IMG/VR virus record: IMGVR_UViG_3300020578_000008
Span: 62,001-126,000 of that record
Direction: 5' to 3' (one strand)
Origin: a virus
Length of the DNA stretch: 64,000 bases
Every line of letters begins with the position of its first letter. Positions within the stretch are counted from its first letter, which is position 1. A model generated the notes under the pieces. The model searched no databases. It was not told the origin of the DNA and saw only the letters and a program-made list of their open reading frames with translations. Below are positions 63,754-64,000 of this stretch, piece by piece. The position numbers and the translations under genes were made by a program.

Positions 63754-64000
63754 TGGAAGAAGAATTTTATTCAATTATAAAATTAGTATCAGGTGAAGAA
63801 ATTATTGCTAAAGTATGTTACTTGCCAGATGAAGATAGTTTATTAATTGAAAATCCTTTAAAGGTAGAAAGAATGTCACATAAGAAAGGATCTCATTCTG
63901 ATGGGTTTACTCTCAACGAATGGATCCATGCTACTTATGATAATATGTTTGTAATACCTAAAAGTGCTGTTATTACAATGACTGAACTAGATAAAAAAAT
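63753..64000 (+). CDS. Small unknown protein downstream of uvsW (3' end outside window)
   Basis: The frame opens with TAATG overlapping the uvsW stop and stays open to the window edge (82 codons). The start 'MEEEFYSIIKLVSGEEIIAK', with later 'LLIENPLKVERM' and 'FVIPKSAVITMTEL', has the strand pattern of small Sm-like/LSM-type phage proteins often found between uvsW and gene 55 in cyanophages. The fold assignment rests on this pattern only and the function is unknown. It is translationally coupled to uvsW. Confidence 0.65.
   Translation, partial: MEEEFYSIIKLVSGEEIIAKVCYLPDEDSLLIENPLKVERMSHKKGSHSDGFTLNEWIHATYDNMFVIPKSAVITMTELDKK

Noticed and set aside
1-64000. tRNA genes, integrase, insertion sequences or attachment sites
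   Set aside because: No cloverleaf, transposase or integrase motif, or terminal inverted repeat was seen. The window is almost fully occupied by phage structural genes on one strand.

Overview
The window is part of the late (virion) region of a T4-like cyanomyovirus, a contractile-tailed phage of marine picocyanobacteria (Synechococcus or Prochlorococcus). Three things support this. The gene order follows the T4 structural order (7 position, 8, large tail genes, 13-14-15-16-17-18-19-20-67-21-22-23, then 3, uvsY, uvsW). Most intergenic gaps carry a T4-type late promoter motif (NATAAATA or CTAAATA). A CpeT/CpcT-like phycobiliprotein lyase gene, a cyanobacterial photosynthesis gene, sits between the tail-fibre and neck genes. 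All supported genes are on the + strand and packed with tiny gaps or ATGA, TAATG and TGATG overlaps. The DNA is AT-rich in the tail genes and visibly richer in GC in the major capsid gene.

Layout. 1-46586: tail and baseplate. This part holds the end of a very large protein in the gp7 position (with a YHYH-like domain), gp8, a 2703-residue DUF4815-type protein, a 71-residue protein, a 3756-residue fibre-like protein, a 187-residue protein and a 5704-residue giant fibre ending in an S74 intramolecular chaperone. These seven genes take roughly 72 percent of the window. 46638-47335: a small coiled-coil protein, a rho-independent terminator and the CpeT-like lyase. 47360-52777: neck and head-completion genes 13, 14 and 15, terminase 16 and 17, and three small unknown proteins; two of these are Cys-rich and flank gp17. 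52864-61231: tail sheath, tail tube, portal, a 56-residue gp67-like core protein, prohead protease, scaffold and major capsid protein, closed by a second strong terminator. 61308-64000: gp3-like tail completion protein, UvsY, UvsW and the start of a small unknown protein.

How the genes work together. gp20, gp67, gp21, gp22 and gp23 build and mature the prohead. gp16 and gp17 package DNA through the gp20 portal, and gp13 and gp14 close the head. gp15, gp18, gp19 and the gp3-like protein form the contractile tail. The baseplate and fibre proteins recognise the host. UvsY and UvsW serve recombination-dependent replication. The CpeT-like protein probably acts on host phycobiliproteins during infection.

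The most unusual material is in the fibre region. Twelve Cys-containing repeats, apparently alpha-helical, seem to be inserted inside a beta-helix of the giant fibre. Two giant fibres share a framework but carry different insertions. A GxGY beta module recurs in six virion proteins, including the tail sheath. I saw no tRNA, CRISPR array, insertion sequence, integrase or attachment site.
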